Source: Rickettsiales bacterium (lineage in GTDB: Bacteria; Pseudomonadota; Alphaproteobacteria; Rickettsiales; UBA1997). From it: a stretch of 55,016 nt of DNA. Below the pieces are notes generated by a model, which did no database searches, had not been told where the DNA came from, and worked only from the letters and a program-made list of their open reading frames with translations. This document shows, one piece after another, positions 33,744 to 43,773 of the stretch (positions within the stretch are counted from its first letter, which is position 1; the number at the start of each line of letters is the position of its first letter). The DNA is taken from positions 1 through 55,016 of the forward strand of contig JAGWYT010000007.1 of the NCBI GenBank assembly GCA_018969185.1, written 5' to 3'. A program made the position numbers and the translations under genes.

Positions 33744-36218
33744 ATGAAAAATCTTCTAATCGTTGAATCTCCAGCCAAAGCAAAAACAATTGCTAAGTAT
33801 TTAGGCAAGGATTATCAGGTTGCTGCTTCATTTGGTCATATTCGTGATTTACCAAGCAAAGATGGATCAGTTGAGCCAGATAATGATTTTTTGATGCATT
33901 ATCAAGTTTCACCAAAATCAACTAAGCATGTTAGTGATATTGTTGCAAAAGCTAAAGAATGTGACAAATTAATTTTAGCTCCAGACCCTGACCGTGAAGG
34001 AGAATCAATTGCTTGGCACGTTTTAGAAGTATTGAAGAAAAAGAAAGCAATTACCGCAAAGACTGAAGTTGAGAGAGTCGTTTTTAATGCTATTACTAAA
34101 AATTCAGTTATTGAAGCAATAAAACATCCACGTCAAATTGATATGGATCTAGTCAACGCGCAGCAAGCACGCCGCGCTCTTGATTATCTTGTTGGTTTTA
34201 CATTATCGCCAATTTTGTGGCGTAAATTACCTGGTAGCCGTTCAGCAGGAAGAGTTCAGTCTGTAGCACTACGCATAATTTGTGACCGTGAAGAAGAAAT
34301 TGAATCTTTTAAAAGTGAAGAATATTGGGATATTAAAATTGATTTAAAAACGGCTAAAGGCGCGCAGTTCCAAGCAAATATTGTTGAAGTTGATGGTGCA
34401 AAATTAGAAAAATTCTCAATTACAAATGAAGAAACCGCTGAAAAAATTAAAAAATTCTTATCAGAAAAGAATTATCAAGTTTTAAAAATTACTAAGAAAC
34501 AAGCTAAGAGAAGGTCTTATCCACCTTTTACAACTTCTTCAATGCAACAAGAAGCAGCACGTAAGCTTGGTTTTTCAGCAAGTAAGACGATGATGTTAGC
34601 GCAAAGACTTTATGAAGGTGTTGAAATTCAAGGTGCGGCGCAAGGTTTAATTACTTATATGAGAACTGATAGTATTGCGGTTACGCCGGAAGCAATTACT
34701 GAAGTTAGAAAATATATTAATTCAACTTATGGTGAAAAATATTTACCAGAGTCAGCAAATGTCTTTACCAGCAAAGTTAAGAATGCGCAGGAAGCTCATG
34801 AAGCAATTCGTCCTGCTGATTTTTCAATGTCGCCAGAACAAGCGCGCAAATATTTAGATAGCGATCAATTTGCACTTTATGATTTGATCTGGAAAAGAAT
34901 GGTGGCGTCACAAATGTCAGATGTGATTTTTGATCAAGTGATTGCTGATATTATTACAATTCCTTCTTACGCTAAGGCTAGAGCAACTGGGTCAGTTGTT
35001 AAGTTTGATGGTTTTTACAAAATTTATCGTGAAGACCGTGATGATGAAGAGCAAGAAGATGAAGGAAAACAAATGCTTCCAGAGTTACAAGAGCAAGAAA
35101 AATTAAATTTAATTGATGTTAAACCAGCACAGCATTTTACTGAGCCGCCACCAAGATTTTCGGAAGCAAGTTTAGTTAAAAAATTAGAAGAGCTTGGAAT
35201 AGGGCGCCCGTCAACTTATGCGGCGATTATTTCAGTTTTGCAAGATCGTGGTTATGTTAAACTTGAAAAGAAAAGATTTTTCCCCGAAGAAAGAGGCAGA
35301 ATTGTTACAACTTTCTTAAAAGAATTTTTTGCCAAATATGTTGAATATGATTATACGGCAGGGCTTGAAGATGAGCTTGATATCATTTCAAACGGTAAAT
35401 TGAATTGGAAAATTTTCTTAAAAAAATTCTGGAAAGATTTTAATCATAATATTGGCGAAGTTGGTGAGAAGCCTTTTTCGGAAGTGATTGATATTCTAAA
35501 TCAAAAAATTGGCAGCAGAATTTTTGGTGTTGATGAAAAAGGTGAAATTAAAAATACTTGTCCAACTTGTAACAGCGGTAAGCTTGGTTTAAGGCTTGGT
35601 AAGTTTGGCTCATTTATTGGCTGTTCAAATTATCCTGAGTGTAAGCACACGATGCAAGTGTTTGACAAGGATGGTGATGTGGATGAAGATGGTAGCTTAA
35701 TTAAAAAGCCACAATTTGAACCAAGAAATTTAGGTAAAGATCCTAAAAGTGGTTTTGATATTTTAGTTAAGGTTGGACCTTATGGACCTTACTTAGAACT
35801 TGATGGAAGTGAAGTGGTGGAAAAAGTTGAAGAGATTAAAAAAGATGAAGATGAGGAAAAGAAAGGTAAAAAATCTAAAGCTAAAAAAACGGCTAAAAAA
35901 CCAAAAGTTAAAAAGCCAAAAAGAATTTCAATTCCGAAAACTATTGATCCAAACACAATTGATATTCAAGTTGCAACAAGGCTTTTATCATTGCCACGCG
36001 AGGTTGGAAATCATCCTGAAACTGGTGGGAAAATTATTGCCAATATTGGACCTTTCGGACCTTATTTATTGCATGACAAGAAATTCACTTCAGTTAAAGA
36101 AGATGATATTTTGGAAATTGGCTTAAATAGAGCGGTTGATGTTATTGCTACAGCTGCGGTGAAGAAAGCTGCTGGTGGCGGGACTAAGAGAGGAAGAAAG
36201 AAGTTTTCTAAGAATTAA
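33744..36218 (+). CDS. topA: DNA topoisomerase I
   Basis: TopA relaxes negative supercoils by cutting one strand. The Toprim domain has LILAPDPDREGESIAWH (residues 77-93). The catalytic Tyr305 is in TYMRTDS. One zinc ribbon is visible near residues 611-640 (CPTCNSGKLGLRLGKFGSF, CSNYPEC). Two repeats of the GFDILVKVGPYGPYLEL type follow, separated by a lysine-rich linker (about 690-730). The 824-residue length is normal for alphaproteobacteria. Confidence 0.97.
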   Translation: MKNLLIVESPAKAKTIAKYLGKDYQVAASFGHIRDLPSKDGSVEPDNDFLMHYQVSPKSTKHVSDIVAKAKECDKLILAPDPDREGESIAWHVLEVLKKKKAITAKTEVERVVFNAITKNSVIEAIKHPRQIDMDLVNAQQARRALDYLVGFTLSPILWRKLPGSRSAGRVQSVALRIICDREEEIESFKSEEYWDIKIDLKTAKGAQFQANIVEVDGAKLEKFSITNEETAEKIKKFLSEKNYQVLKITKKQAKRRSYPPFTTSSMQQEAARKLGFSASKTMMLAQRLYEGVEIQGAAQGLITYMRTDSIAVTPEAITEVRKYINSTYGEKYLPESANVFTSKVKNAQEAHEAIRPADFSMSPEQARKYLDSDQFALYDLIWKRMVASQMSDVIFDQVIADIITIPSYAKARATGSVVKFDGFYKIYREDRDDEEQEDEGKQMLPELQEQEKLNLIDVKPAQHFTEPPPRFSEASLVKKLEELGIGRPSTYAAIISVLQDRGYVKLEKKRFFPEERGRIVTTFLKEFFAKYVEYDYTAGLEDELDIISNGKLNWKIFLKKFWKDFNHNIGEVGEKPFSEVIDILNQKIGSRIFGVDEKGEIKNTCPTCNSGKLGLRLGKFGSFIGCSNYPECKHTMQVFDKDGDVDEDGSLIKKPQFEPRNLGKDPKSGFDILVKVGPYGPYLELDGSEVVEKVEEIKKDEDEEKKGKKSKAKKTAKKPKVKKPKRISIPKTIDPNTIDIQVATRLLSLPREVGNHPETGGKIIANIGPFGPYLLHDKKFTSVKEDDILEIGLNRAVDVIATAAVKKAAGGGTKRGRKKFSKN

Positions 36219-36226
36219 TCCTATGT

Positions 36227-36321
36227 AAAGTTTTTTCGTCGGTTGAGCTTGTCGAAACCACGAAAAAACAGAAAAAACTTTTTCGTGGTTTGTCACAAGC
36301 TCAACCGATGAAAAAGTTTTT
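36227..36321. repeat. Family A palindromic repeat, copy 8
   Basis: AAAGTTTTTTCGTCGGTTG to GTCGAAACCACGAAAAAAC, then AACTTTTTCGTGGTTTGTC to CTCAACCGATGAAAAAGTT. It fills the gap between the convergent topA and purE genes and could end both transcripts. Confidence 0.9.
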
Positions 36322-36323
36322 TT

Positions 36324-36803
36324 CTATCTAACATCAATTGCCACAGCGGCAGTTTGTTTCTTTCTAAATTCCACCAATTTTTTTTCTAATTTTTTATCAG
36401 ATAAGGCAAGAATTGCAATTGCCAGAAGTGCAGCATTTTTTGCACCAGCTTCACCAATTGCAAGACATCCAACTGGAATTCCTGCTGGCATTTGCGCAAT
36501 TGAAAGAAGAGAATCTAAGCCTTTTAAAGCACGGCTTTCAACGGGAACACCAAGAACTGGTAAATCAGTAATTGCCGCTGCCATCCCTGGTAAATGTGCT
36601 GCTCCTCCAGCGCCAGCAATAATAATTTTCACGCCACGTTTTTTTGCTGTTTCACAAAAATCATAAAGCCTTTTTGGTGTGCGATGTGCTGACACAACTT
36701 TAACTTCATAAGCAATTTTAAATTCATCAAGAATTTTGCAGGCATGCTCCATGGTTGCATAGTCTGATTTACTTCCCATTATTATTGAGATGTTTGGTTT
36801 CAT
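36324..36803 (-). CDS. purE: N5-carboxyaminoimidazole ribonucleotide mutase
   Basis: Class I PurE moves the carboxyl group from N5-CAIR to CAIR in purine synthesis. The N terminus [17 protein letters not shown] and the block [15 protein letters not shown] hold the substrate-binding residues. The 159-residue length is normal. purK is not adjacent. purF further on (48267) shows the pathway genes are scattered. Confidence 0.95.
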   Translation of the reverse strand: MKPNISIIMGSKSDYATMEHACKILDEFKIAYEVKVVSAHRTPKRLYDFCETAKKRGVKIIIAGAGGAAHLPGMAAAITDLPVLGVPVESRALKGLDSLLSIAQMPAGIPVGCLAIGEAGAKNAALLAIAILALSDKKLEKKLVEFRKKQTAAVAIDVR

Positions 36804-36818
36804 ATTTATAAATTTAGT

Positions 36819-39800
36819 TTAAGGGCAACTTCCACCGCACGTAGAGCGGGTTAGAACTTTTTTAGAGTCTTTACAAGTGAAGGTAAAATAACCGTCCATA
36901 TTCCAATCATGATGACAATTAGCAAGACCACTGACTCCGTTATCTACTGACTCATCGTCATGAAGTGTTACTGTGTAATTATTATCGTGTGATAGTGACC
37001 AACCTAAATCGCTAGAACCTAATGAAACATCTAGAGTTCTATACATATAACAACCATCCATACCTCTTTTATATGAAGTCCTTAGGTTGTCAGGATTTAG
37101 GTAAATAAGATTTGATGACGTACAACTTCTACATATATCACAATCATTAGTAACAGAGTTGCTCCATTCTCCTGTGTTTAAACAAGTTGTGGTTGGCGAA
37201 ACGTTAGTTCTATCCAATGCATTTATACCGCATGTGTTGTCAAAAGTGGAATAGTTACTATCAATTTTTTTTCCATAACCAGATCGACATGCTAAAGTTA
37301 TAGTATCACCTTCAAACTTAGTTCCTGAAGCTCCACCGTTATATTGAGATCCATTGCCAAATGTATGTCCATTTGAAGGTAAATCACAAGTTTTAACACA
37401 ATCTCTACCGCCTGTTTTGTTATAATAGAATTGATCAATATATCTAAAGCGATTTCCATTTGCTTGACAGGTGAATTGAGGGAATTGAGGAGGAGTTGTT
37501 TTTGAGCCATAGCCACTAATACAAGCCACTGTTGTAAGAGCAACATTTTCATTAATTGTATCAGTTGGACTAGAAGATATGGTATTTGTGTTAATAATAT
37601 TACCACTTCTTGAAGAGCATTGTGGTTTGACATATTCTGTCACACCGCCAACATTATAAGTTTTCCATTTATAATCAGGACCACAGGTTCTTTTTACGGC
37701 GTAAACTCCGGCAGAATGATTAGGAGAATAATCTGCAACATTTTGTGGTGTTGAAGAATAAATAATTTGTGATTCTCCCGGATTTGCATCACTCCATTCT
37801 AAATAAACAAAACTATTATTACTTAGTTTGTGTTTAGTAACGCCAACACCAACTCTTGAATCAGTTGCAGCTCCAGGGCATTTGTTGATACATGCTGGAT
37901 AAGGATCTTTCCAAACTGCAGCTTTTACTATAGTGTTACCAATAACTATGTCGCTATTTTGACATTTTCTTCGTGGTGCTAATAGCGGAGTGGCATCAAC
38001 ATAAAGTTTTTTAGTTGGATCGTTAGGATCAGTTGTGCTATTTATGTAATTTCCATCAACGTCCTGTGGTGCAGAATATGGATAAGCTTTGTAACCAGCA
38101 TTACATGAGGTGGCGCTGACTATTGTATATTGCTGATCATTAGGAACTGTTGCAGCATTCCAAGAAGCATTACCATCATTTGAACCACCATTTACAACAG
38201 CATCACAGCTTGTTACGCAACGATTTTTTAAATCTACCCAATTACCATTTTGGTCGCATTTCATTGTTGGACCATCTCCAAGTGGGAAATATCCTAAATG
38301 TTGATTACAGGTTCCTGTTGCTATTGAACCTACTGCAGCTTCATAATTTGGAGAAGAAAGCACAACTCTTGAAGCATTTGTTACTTTGAAACTTGCACCA
38401 CCATACTGATCCCAATTATACCAAATATTATATTCTTGAGTATCATTTGCGGCATTGGCTGGATTATTAGGACTTGCGTTCCAGTCTCTATTCCAATCTT
38501 CTGAATCATAAGCGGCACTACTTACAAAATTAAGAGGAGGGCATGTTTTCCTCACGCAAGCATTTGTAACATTTTGCCACATGCCTTGAGAGCTACATCC
38601 TCTTGTTGGTGATGTGCCATTTTGTGCAAATCCTGTTATGCAAGTTGCAGCTGAGATGTTTTGCATAGTATCATCTGAGGTTTGCGAATTCCATGTGGCA
38701 TAGCCATTGCTTTGTCCTTGTATATCATCAGTGTTTTCAGTAGCTGTAGTGTAAGAATTTGTATAACTAACAACCCCAGAATTAATTCTTGGTTGTGTTG
38801 TAATTGCAGGGCAAGAGTAACGCACGCAAGGATTTGTTACAGCATAACTCCAAGACACTGTATTATCAGCATTTCTAACGCAATTCATCATTGGAGGAAC
38901 ATCAACTCCATTTATTTGAGCATTTTTCCAATTGCCTTCACATTGGCCAATAACATTATTCATACCACCAAAGGCGTAAGTTGCAAAATCGGCATTTCCT
39001 GTATTAGTTCCAGCAGTTCTTGCAGCATCGCTATTGTAAGTGATCGGAAAACATTTATTAGGGATTGGTAAATCAACGCATAATCCTGCTTCTCTTAGAG
39101 TTTGTTTTCTAATTATTTTTCTGGCATCATCAGCATTATTTGGATCAAGAACAACACCATTTGCATCTAAACAGATACAATCTGGGGCTTTACCACCTTT
39201 GGTACAACCAATTCCTCCATTTAGGCTGTGAACTGTGTCAATAACACATTTTCCTGTTATTGAAGGAACTTCCTTATTGCTTCCATCAAATACCTTATAA
39301 GCAACAATATCCTTTAACTTAGTTTCAAAACCAGAAGAGATGCATATTTCATCGAACCAACCGTAAGCATTAGAGGCAGTGTAATCGCCAATCTTTCCAG
39401 ATTTCTGATCACAAGCAGGTATCAGAGTGCTATTATAATAATCTCTCATTGCAAGCATTGAGTTCATGTCTTGCCCTTCTGGTGGAGTGTTATTTTGAAT
39501 ATTTATTTCATTAGTCACAAATTCATTATTCAACATATTACATTCTTCTCTTTGGGCACATATTTTGTAATTCTCGACGTCTGATTTACATTCAGGAATT
39601 GATTGAGTTGCATTTCCTAAAAGAATTTCGCTTGAAAGATTTGTAGCATTAGGACCTTGGTATTTAAGTGATATTTTTGCGCTATCATAAGTATTTGTTG
39701 CTGGTGCCGCAATTATTACTTTTCTGGTTGGAGTTCCAAAACGATCATTATTAATTTCTGGGAATGATCTATCTATACATGAAATTTTTATTTCTTGTGG

Positions 39801-42278
39801 AGTGCCATTGGAATCTGTGAAAGTTTGATATAGGCATAAGGTTGGGGTTGAAGTTTCACTATTGAAATCTTTTTTGATTGCAACTTTAGTTTGATAGTCA
39901 TAGCCGTTGAATGTTGTTGTAAGAGGATCTTTTGAAGCATTAGGGTCTTTGTCATTACCGGTTTCATATCCAGTTTTATTTATATCAAGGCTTAGAACTT
40001 GAGTTGTTCTATCACCGTAGGTAACCTCAATTTTTGGATAGTTGAAATCAGTTGGACCAAGTGTACCAGAATCTAAAGTTGATGATGAACCATCTGTGGC
40101 ATATGATTTTGAAATATATAGCGGAGGAGTAAATAATTTAAAGGCATTTTCTTGAGTTGCAACGTTGTAAAGTCTTGGGGTTCTAACGCGCAAAGGAATT
40201 TTTATACATTCTTGTTCTTTTATTAAGGTGCCATCTTTTTTAACATAACCTCTAGGATCAGTGTTTCGATTATTTGATATGTATGGAATTCTCATCATAG
40301 CACGCCACAATGTTGCTTCTCCTTTGCGGTCACTTGAATCTTTACCATCGCATTCACCATTAGAGTTAGTCTCGGCAAGACAAGTCCCATCGGATAATCT
40401 TTCCTTTCCACTCATAAACATATCATAATAAGCAAGTTGTCCTTTTACATCAAGGAAAGTGCAAACTTTATTACCATATTGAACAGCTCTAACTCTTAAA
40501 TAATCGTCAACTATTGAGGCGCAATCTCTTCCGCCATTGGCACTTGTAAACATGTCATCATTCATGATGCAATCTGTTGCCTTTGATTCTTTAACTGTAA
40601 GAGTTTGGCACACATCCTCACCACAAAGCTGGCTTTCACAGAGACCAAAAGCACAGCTAATTGCACATTCTCTTTTACCACAGGTTTCAGAGTTTGACAC
40701 TGTATCCATTGGTCTGAAGGCATTTTTAAATCTCAAGCAAACTTTTACTTGAGTTGTTGAATCAGTATTAGTGAATGTGGTGGTGGATTTATTAGAATGA
40801 TAGGCTGTGTAATCACTAACTTTTTTATTTAGAACTCCTTCATTGCCACATAAATAAATATAGCCGGTTCCTCTTCCAGCAGATCTGGGAACTCCACACA
40901 TTCCTGGAGATCTTGATCTATCAGGTTGAAACTCTGAATGGAAGTATCCAAGATCAATTGTTACTCCAAGTATTGTGTATCTTGCTTCAACACCCCAGTG
41001 GTTATCTTTCATGTCAGATTTATCATAACATAAACTATTATTCATGTGTGAAAGTAATAATCCTGAAGAATCTACAGATTTATCCATTGGGCTTGGATTA
41101 TAAAACCAGGAATCGTCATTGGGATCTAATTCCACATCATCTTCATCGTTATGATTTGGTGGTAGGCATTCCGGTTCACTTGCGGAGCTTGGGTTATTGC
41201 AATCAATTTTTTTAGTGCAATAGCCAGAGACATCACAAGAGGTATCACAATTTGCATCTGGTTTTGTAGGAGGATCTTCTCCAGTTGTTGCTGGAGTGCA
41301 TCCATAGGATCTATTCTGTAAAGGCAGGCAAGTTTGATCTGATGGAATACAAGATTGTAGTAATTGATCTTTAACGGTGGTATTGTCTGGTGGAGATAAA
41401 GCAGCTGGTATTTGAACACTACCATCAGCATTTTTTGGCTGAACAATATATTGTATATAATCATATAAGAATGAATTTGAGCTTCCAGCTTGGGTTGGTT
41501 TATTTATAATTATGTTAGCATAATCTGAGCAAAGTGCGCTTGCTGGTTGTGGTTGTGGAGAACAGTTGTGAAGTTTACACATTACACCGGGTATTAAATA
41601 TTGAAGCTTATCTTGTGAGAAATCATAGCACTTATCAGCTTCGCCATCGCAATATTTTTTAGTTGCATCTGCGAATTTTGTTTCATTTAATTCATCAATT
41701 GTAAGTAATTTACATGATAGCAAATTACAATTATGAGTTCCAAGATCACCTTCTGAAATTTGATGGCATCTTGAGGCAACGCATTTTTGACTATCTGCTA
41801 AAGCTCGGTATTCTAGAGAGGATAAATCTTCCAAAGCTGGATCATCTGAACAAAATCTTACGCAATCACGATTATGAACTGCATAATCAACACCTCTAAC
41901 TCCAGAGCCGCTTGCAATATCACTACATTTTTTAACGCAATTTTTTAATTCTTTAGGAGCGGTTGGGCCATCAGCAAAATCAGCACACAAAGGTAAATCA
42001 ATTACATCGGCGCAATTAACACGTGGGTTTGGATTTGCAACAGTGCTTGTAGCTTCACTAGTTGAAGTGCAAATTGGTAAATCAAGATAAAGACAATTAA
42101 CTCCTGGCACAGCAGTAGTAGCGTTGTCAAGGTTAGAGCAATTGGGAAGAGGATTAGATGATGATTTTGAAGAATAAAATATTATTGTTAGAAATAAAAA
42201 TACCGCGAAGAAAACCGACAAGCATTTCACAGCTCTATCTTTATTTTCTTTAAGTTTCTGCAGTATTATGTAATTCAT
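36819..42278 (-). CDS. Giant cysteine-rich exported protein with CCP/sushi-like modules
   Basis: I do not recognise a named family. From the ATG at 42278 the product has 1819 residues (a TTG at 42314 would add 12). A single hydrophobic segment, LSVFFAVFLFLTIIFY (about residues 21-36), is a signal or anchor, so the rest should be outside the cytoplasm. The N-terminal 250 residues repeat a pattern like PGVNCLYLDLPIC with paired cysteines. The last third (about 1160-1750) has six or so modules that begin CxxxC or KTC, contain CxxGY or similar, then CxxxGxW and end in C, as in sushi (CCP) domains. The gene overlaps the murD end by 29 bp. An adhesin or surface coat role is an inference. Confidence 0.75.
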   Translation of the reverse strand: MNYIILQKLKENKDRAVKCLSVFFAVFLFLTIIFYSSKSSSNPLPNCSNLDNATTAVPGVNCLYLDLPICTSTSEATSTVANPNPRVNCADVIDLPLCADFADGPTAPKELKNCVKKCSDIASGSGVRGVDYAVHNRDCVRFCSDDPALEDLSSLEYRALADSQKCVASRCHQISEGDLGTHNCNLLSCKLLTIDELNETKFADATKKYCDGEADKCYDFSQDKLQYLIPGVMCKLHNCSPQPQPASALCSDYANIIINKPTQAGSSNSFLYDYIQYIVQPKNADGSVQIPAALSPPDNTTVKDQLLQSCIPSDQTCLPLQNRSYGCTPATTGEDPPTKPDANCDTSCDVSGYCTKKIDCNNPSSASEPECLPPNHNDEDDVELDPNDDSWFYNPSPMDKSVDSSGLLLSHMNNSLCYDKSDMKDNHWGVEARYTILGVTIDLGYFHSEFQPDRSRSPGMCGVPRSAGRGTGYIYLCGNEGVLNKKVSDYTAYHSNKSTTTFTNTDSTTQVKVCLRFKNAFRPMDTVSNSETCGKRECAISCAFGLCESQLCGEDVCQTLTVKESKATDCIMNDDMFTSANGGRDCASIVDDYLRVRAVQYGNKVCTFLDVKGQLAYYDMFMSGKERLSDGTCLAETNSNGECDGKDSSDRKGEATLWRAMMRIPYISNNRNTDPRGYVKKDGTLIKEQECIKIPLRVRTPRLYNVATQENAFKLFTPPLYISKSYATDGSSSTLDSGTLGPTDFNYPKIEVTYGDRTTQVLSLDINKTGYETGNDKDPNASKDPLTTTFNGYDYQTKVAIKKDFNSETSTPTLCLYQTFTDSNGTPQEIKISCIDRSFPEINNDRFGTPTRKVIIAAPATNTYDSAKISLKYQGPNATNLSSEILLGNATQSIPECKSDVENYKICAQREECNMLNNEFVTNEINIQNNTPPEGQDMNSMLAMRDYYNSTLIPACDQKSGKIGDYTASNAYGWFDEICISSGFETKLKDIVAYKVFDGSNKEVPSITGKCVIDTVHSLNGGIGCTKGGKAPDCICLDANGVVLDPNNADDARKIIRKQTLREAGLCVDLPIPNKCFPITYNSDAARTAGTNTGNADFATYAFGGMNNVIGQCEGNWKNAQINGVDVPPMMNCVRNADNTVSWSYAVTNPCVRYSCPAITTQPRINSGVVSYTNSYTTATENTDDIQGQSNGYATWNSQTSDDTMQNISAATCITGFAQNGTSPTRGCSSQGMWQNVTNACVRKTCPPLNFVSSAAYDSEDWNRDWNASPNNPANAANDTQEYNIWYNWDQYGGASFKVTNASRVVLSSPNYEAAVGSIATGTCNQHLGYFPLGDGPTMKCDQNGNWVDLKNRCVTSCDAVVNGGSNDGNASWNAATVPNDQQYTIVSATSCNAGYKAYPYSAPQDVDGNYINSTTDPNDPTKKLYVDATPLLAPRRKCQNSDIVIGNTIVKAAVWKDPYPACINKCPGAATDSRVGVGVTKHKLSNNSFVYLEWSDANPGESQIIYSSTPQNVADYSPNHSAGVYAVKRTCGPDYKWKTYNVGGVTEYVKPQCSSRSGNIINTNTISSSPTDTINENVALTTVACISGYGSKTTPPQFPQFTCQANGNRFRYIDQFYYNKTGGRDCVKTCDLPSNGHTFGNGSQYNGGASGTKFEGDTITLACRSGYGKKIDSNYSTFDNTCGINALDRTNVSPTTTCLNTGEWSNSVTNDCDICRSCTSSNLIYLNPDNLRTSYKRGMDGCYMYRTLDVSLGSSDLGWSLSHDNNYTVTLHDDESVDNGVSGLANCHHDWNMDGYFTFTCKDSKKVLTRSTCGGSCP

Positions 42279-43752
42279 CAAAGCTCTTGCAAAAGAAATC
42301 GCCTCTTTCTTCAAAATTTTTCCATTGATCTAAAGAAGCACAGGCGGGAGATAGTAAAATATTCTTTTCTTTTAAGCTATATTTTTTTGCATCAGAAAAT
42401 GATTTTTTAATCGCATTTTCTAAATTGCCGCACTTTTCAAATTCAACAGAATTTTCGTCTAAAATTTTTGCAAAATTTTCACTTGCCTCACCAATTAAAT
42501 AAGCTTTTTTTATTTTATTGAAATATGGTTTCAATATTGCTATTCCGCCTTCTTTAAATCTTCCACCTAAAATCCAAAAAATATTATCATAGGCTTTTAG
42601 TGCATTTTCAGTTGATTCAGCATTGGTTGCTTTACTGTCATTGATAAAATGAATATCATCAATTGCGCCAAGAAATTGTAAGCGATGTCTCAGACCTTTA
42701 AATTTTCTTATTGCATCAATTATTTGTGACTCAGAAATTTTTTCTAATAATTTTTCTTGTTTTAAATGGCAAAAGGTGAGGGCAAAAGCCATAGCAATAT
42801 TTTCAGCGTTATGTTCGCCTTTTAGAAAAATATTTCCTAAGTGGTGTTCGCTGTTTTCTTCGCCAATTTTATTATATAAAATATTATTAATTACCGAAAC
42901 TCCGCCGACGTTGATTTTTTTGGTTGAAATTGGAATTAAAGTGGCTTTGAAGTTTTGATTTTTCTTTAACTCATCAAAAACTGCTTTTGAATTTTCATTA
43001 TCAACATTTATTACAGCGTAATCTCCCACAACTTGGTTTTTAAAAATATTTTTCTTAGCTTCAATATAGCCTTGCATTGAGCCGTGATGGTCAATATGGT
43101 CAGGAGTAATATTTAATAAAGCGGCAACTCTAAAATGAGATCTATCAATCAAATCAAGCTGATAAGAGGAAGTTTCAAAAATATAAGTTTTTTTATTTTG
43201 ATAATCAGCAAGATTTGTTAATTCAAAACATGGTAAGCCAATATTTCCGCCAATTTCAGAAGGCAAATTTAATTCTTTAAAAATAAATCCTGTAAGAGCA
43301 GTTGTTGTGGATTTGCCATTGGTTCCAGTAATTCCAAGAAAATTTTGATTTTGGTTATTTAGATAAAATTCTTCAATATCACAAATTAATTTTGCTTTAG
43401 TTTTTCTTGCAAGTTCAACAATTTTATGAGTTTTTGGAAAATAGAGAGGAATGCCGGGAGCAGCGATTATTGTGGTTTTTTCATCAAATATTATTTCGTC
43501 AGGTTTTAGAAATAAAACCCTCTTTGAAAAAGAGGGTGGATCAAAATGCGAAGCATTTTGAGACGGGTGATTTAATTTAAATCCTCCGTCATTGCCGCTT
43601 GCGGCAATTACACCTCCTTTTTCAAAGGAGGTTCTAAGGTTCTCAATTGCTTGAAAATTATCGTCAGTTGCAATTACTTCATGATTTTTTTTAGCAAAGA
43701 ATTTAATTGCAGAAACACCTGATATTCCAAGCCCGTAAACTACATATCTCAT
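42250..43752 (-). CDS. murD: UDP-N-acetylmuramoyl-alanine-D-glutamate ligase with in-frame repeat insertion
   Basis: MurD adds D-Glu to UDP-MurNAc-Ala in peptidoglycan synthesis. The ATP loop GITGTNGKSTTTALT (about residues 138-152) and NITPDHIDHHGSM are intact. At 500 residues it is 40-50 longer than usual. The excess is residues about 40-79 in the N-terminal domain, between the strand ending VIATDDNFQAIENL and FLKPDEI. That stretch is encoded by four DNA hairpins (43512-43635) with no frame change. All catalytic motifs lie outside the insertion, so the enzyme is probably functional. rpe precedes it by 21 bp. Confidence 0.95.
   Translation of the reverse strand: MRYVVYGLGISGVSAIKFFAKKNHEVIATDDNFQAIENLRTSFEKGGVIAASGNDGGFKLNHPSQNASHFDPPSFSKRVLFLKPDEIIFDEKTTIIAAPGIPLYFPKTHKIVELARKTKAKLICDIEEFYLNNQNQNFLGITGTNGKSTTTALTGFIFKELNLPSEIGGNIGLPCFELTNLADYQNKKTYIFETSSYQLDLIDRSHFRVAALLNITPDHIDHHGSMQGYIEAKKNIFKNQVVGDYAVINVDNENSKAVFDELKKNQNFKATLIPISTKKINVGGVSVINNILYNKIGEENSEHHLGNIFLKGEHNAENIAMAFALTFCHLKQEKLLEKISESQIIDAIRKFKGLRHRLQFLGAIDDIHFINDSKATNAESTENALKAYDNIFWILGGRFKEGGIAILKPYFNKIKKAYLIGEASENFAKILDENSVEFEKCGNLENAIKKSFSDAKKYSLKEKNILLSPACASLDQWKNFEERGDFFCKSFDELHNTAET
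43512..43635. repeat. Four-hairpin palindromic element inside murD
   Basis: On the plus strand the block holds CCCTCTTTGAAAAAGAGGG, CAAAATGCGAAGCATTTTG, ATTGCCGCTTGCGGCAAT and CCTCCTTTTTCAAAGGAGG in order, each a perfect palindromic stem-loop. The first and last stems resemble each other. The element is read through in frame as part of murD. No intergenic copy is in this window. Confidence 0.88.
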
Positions 43753-43773
43753 ACCACTCTCAATTAAAAATTA

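Noticed and set aside
34675-36126. Plus-strand frames in another phase inside topA, one very lysine-rich
   Set aside because: They are shifted readings of the lysine-rich topA linker; the topA frame is intact throughout.
36819-42278. DNA-level tandem repeats in the giant gene
   Set aside because: The modules repeat only as cysteine spacing in protein; I could not see near-identical DNA units.
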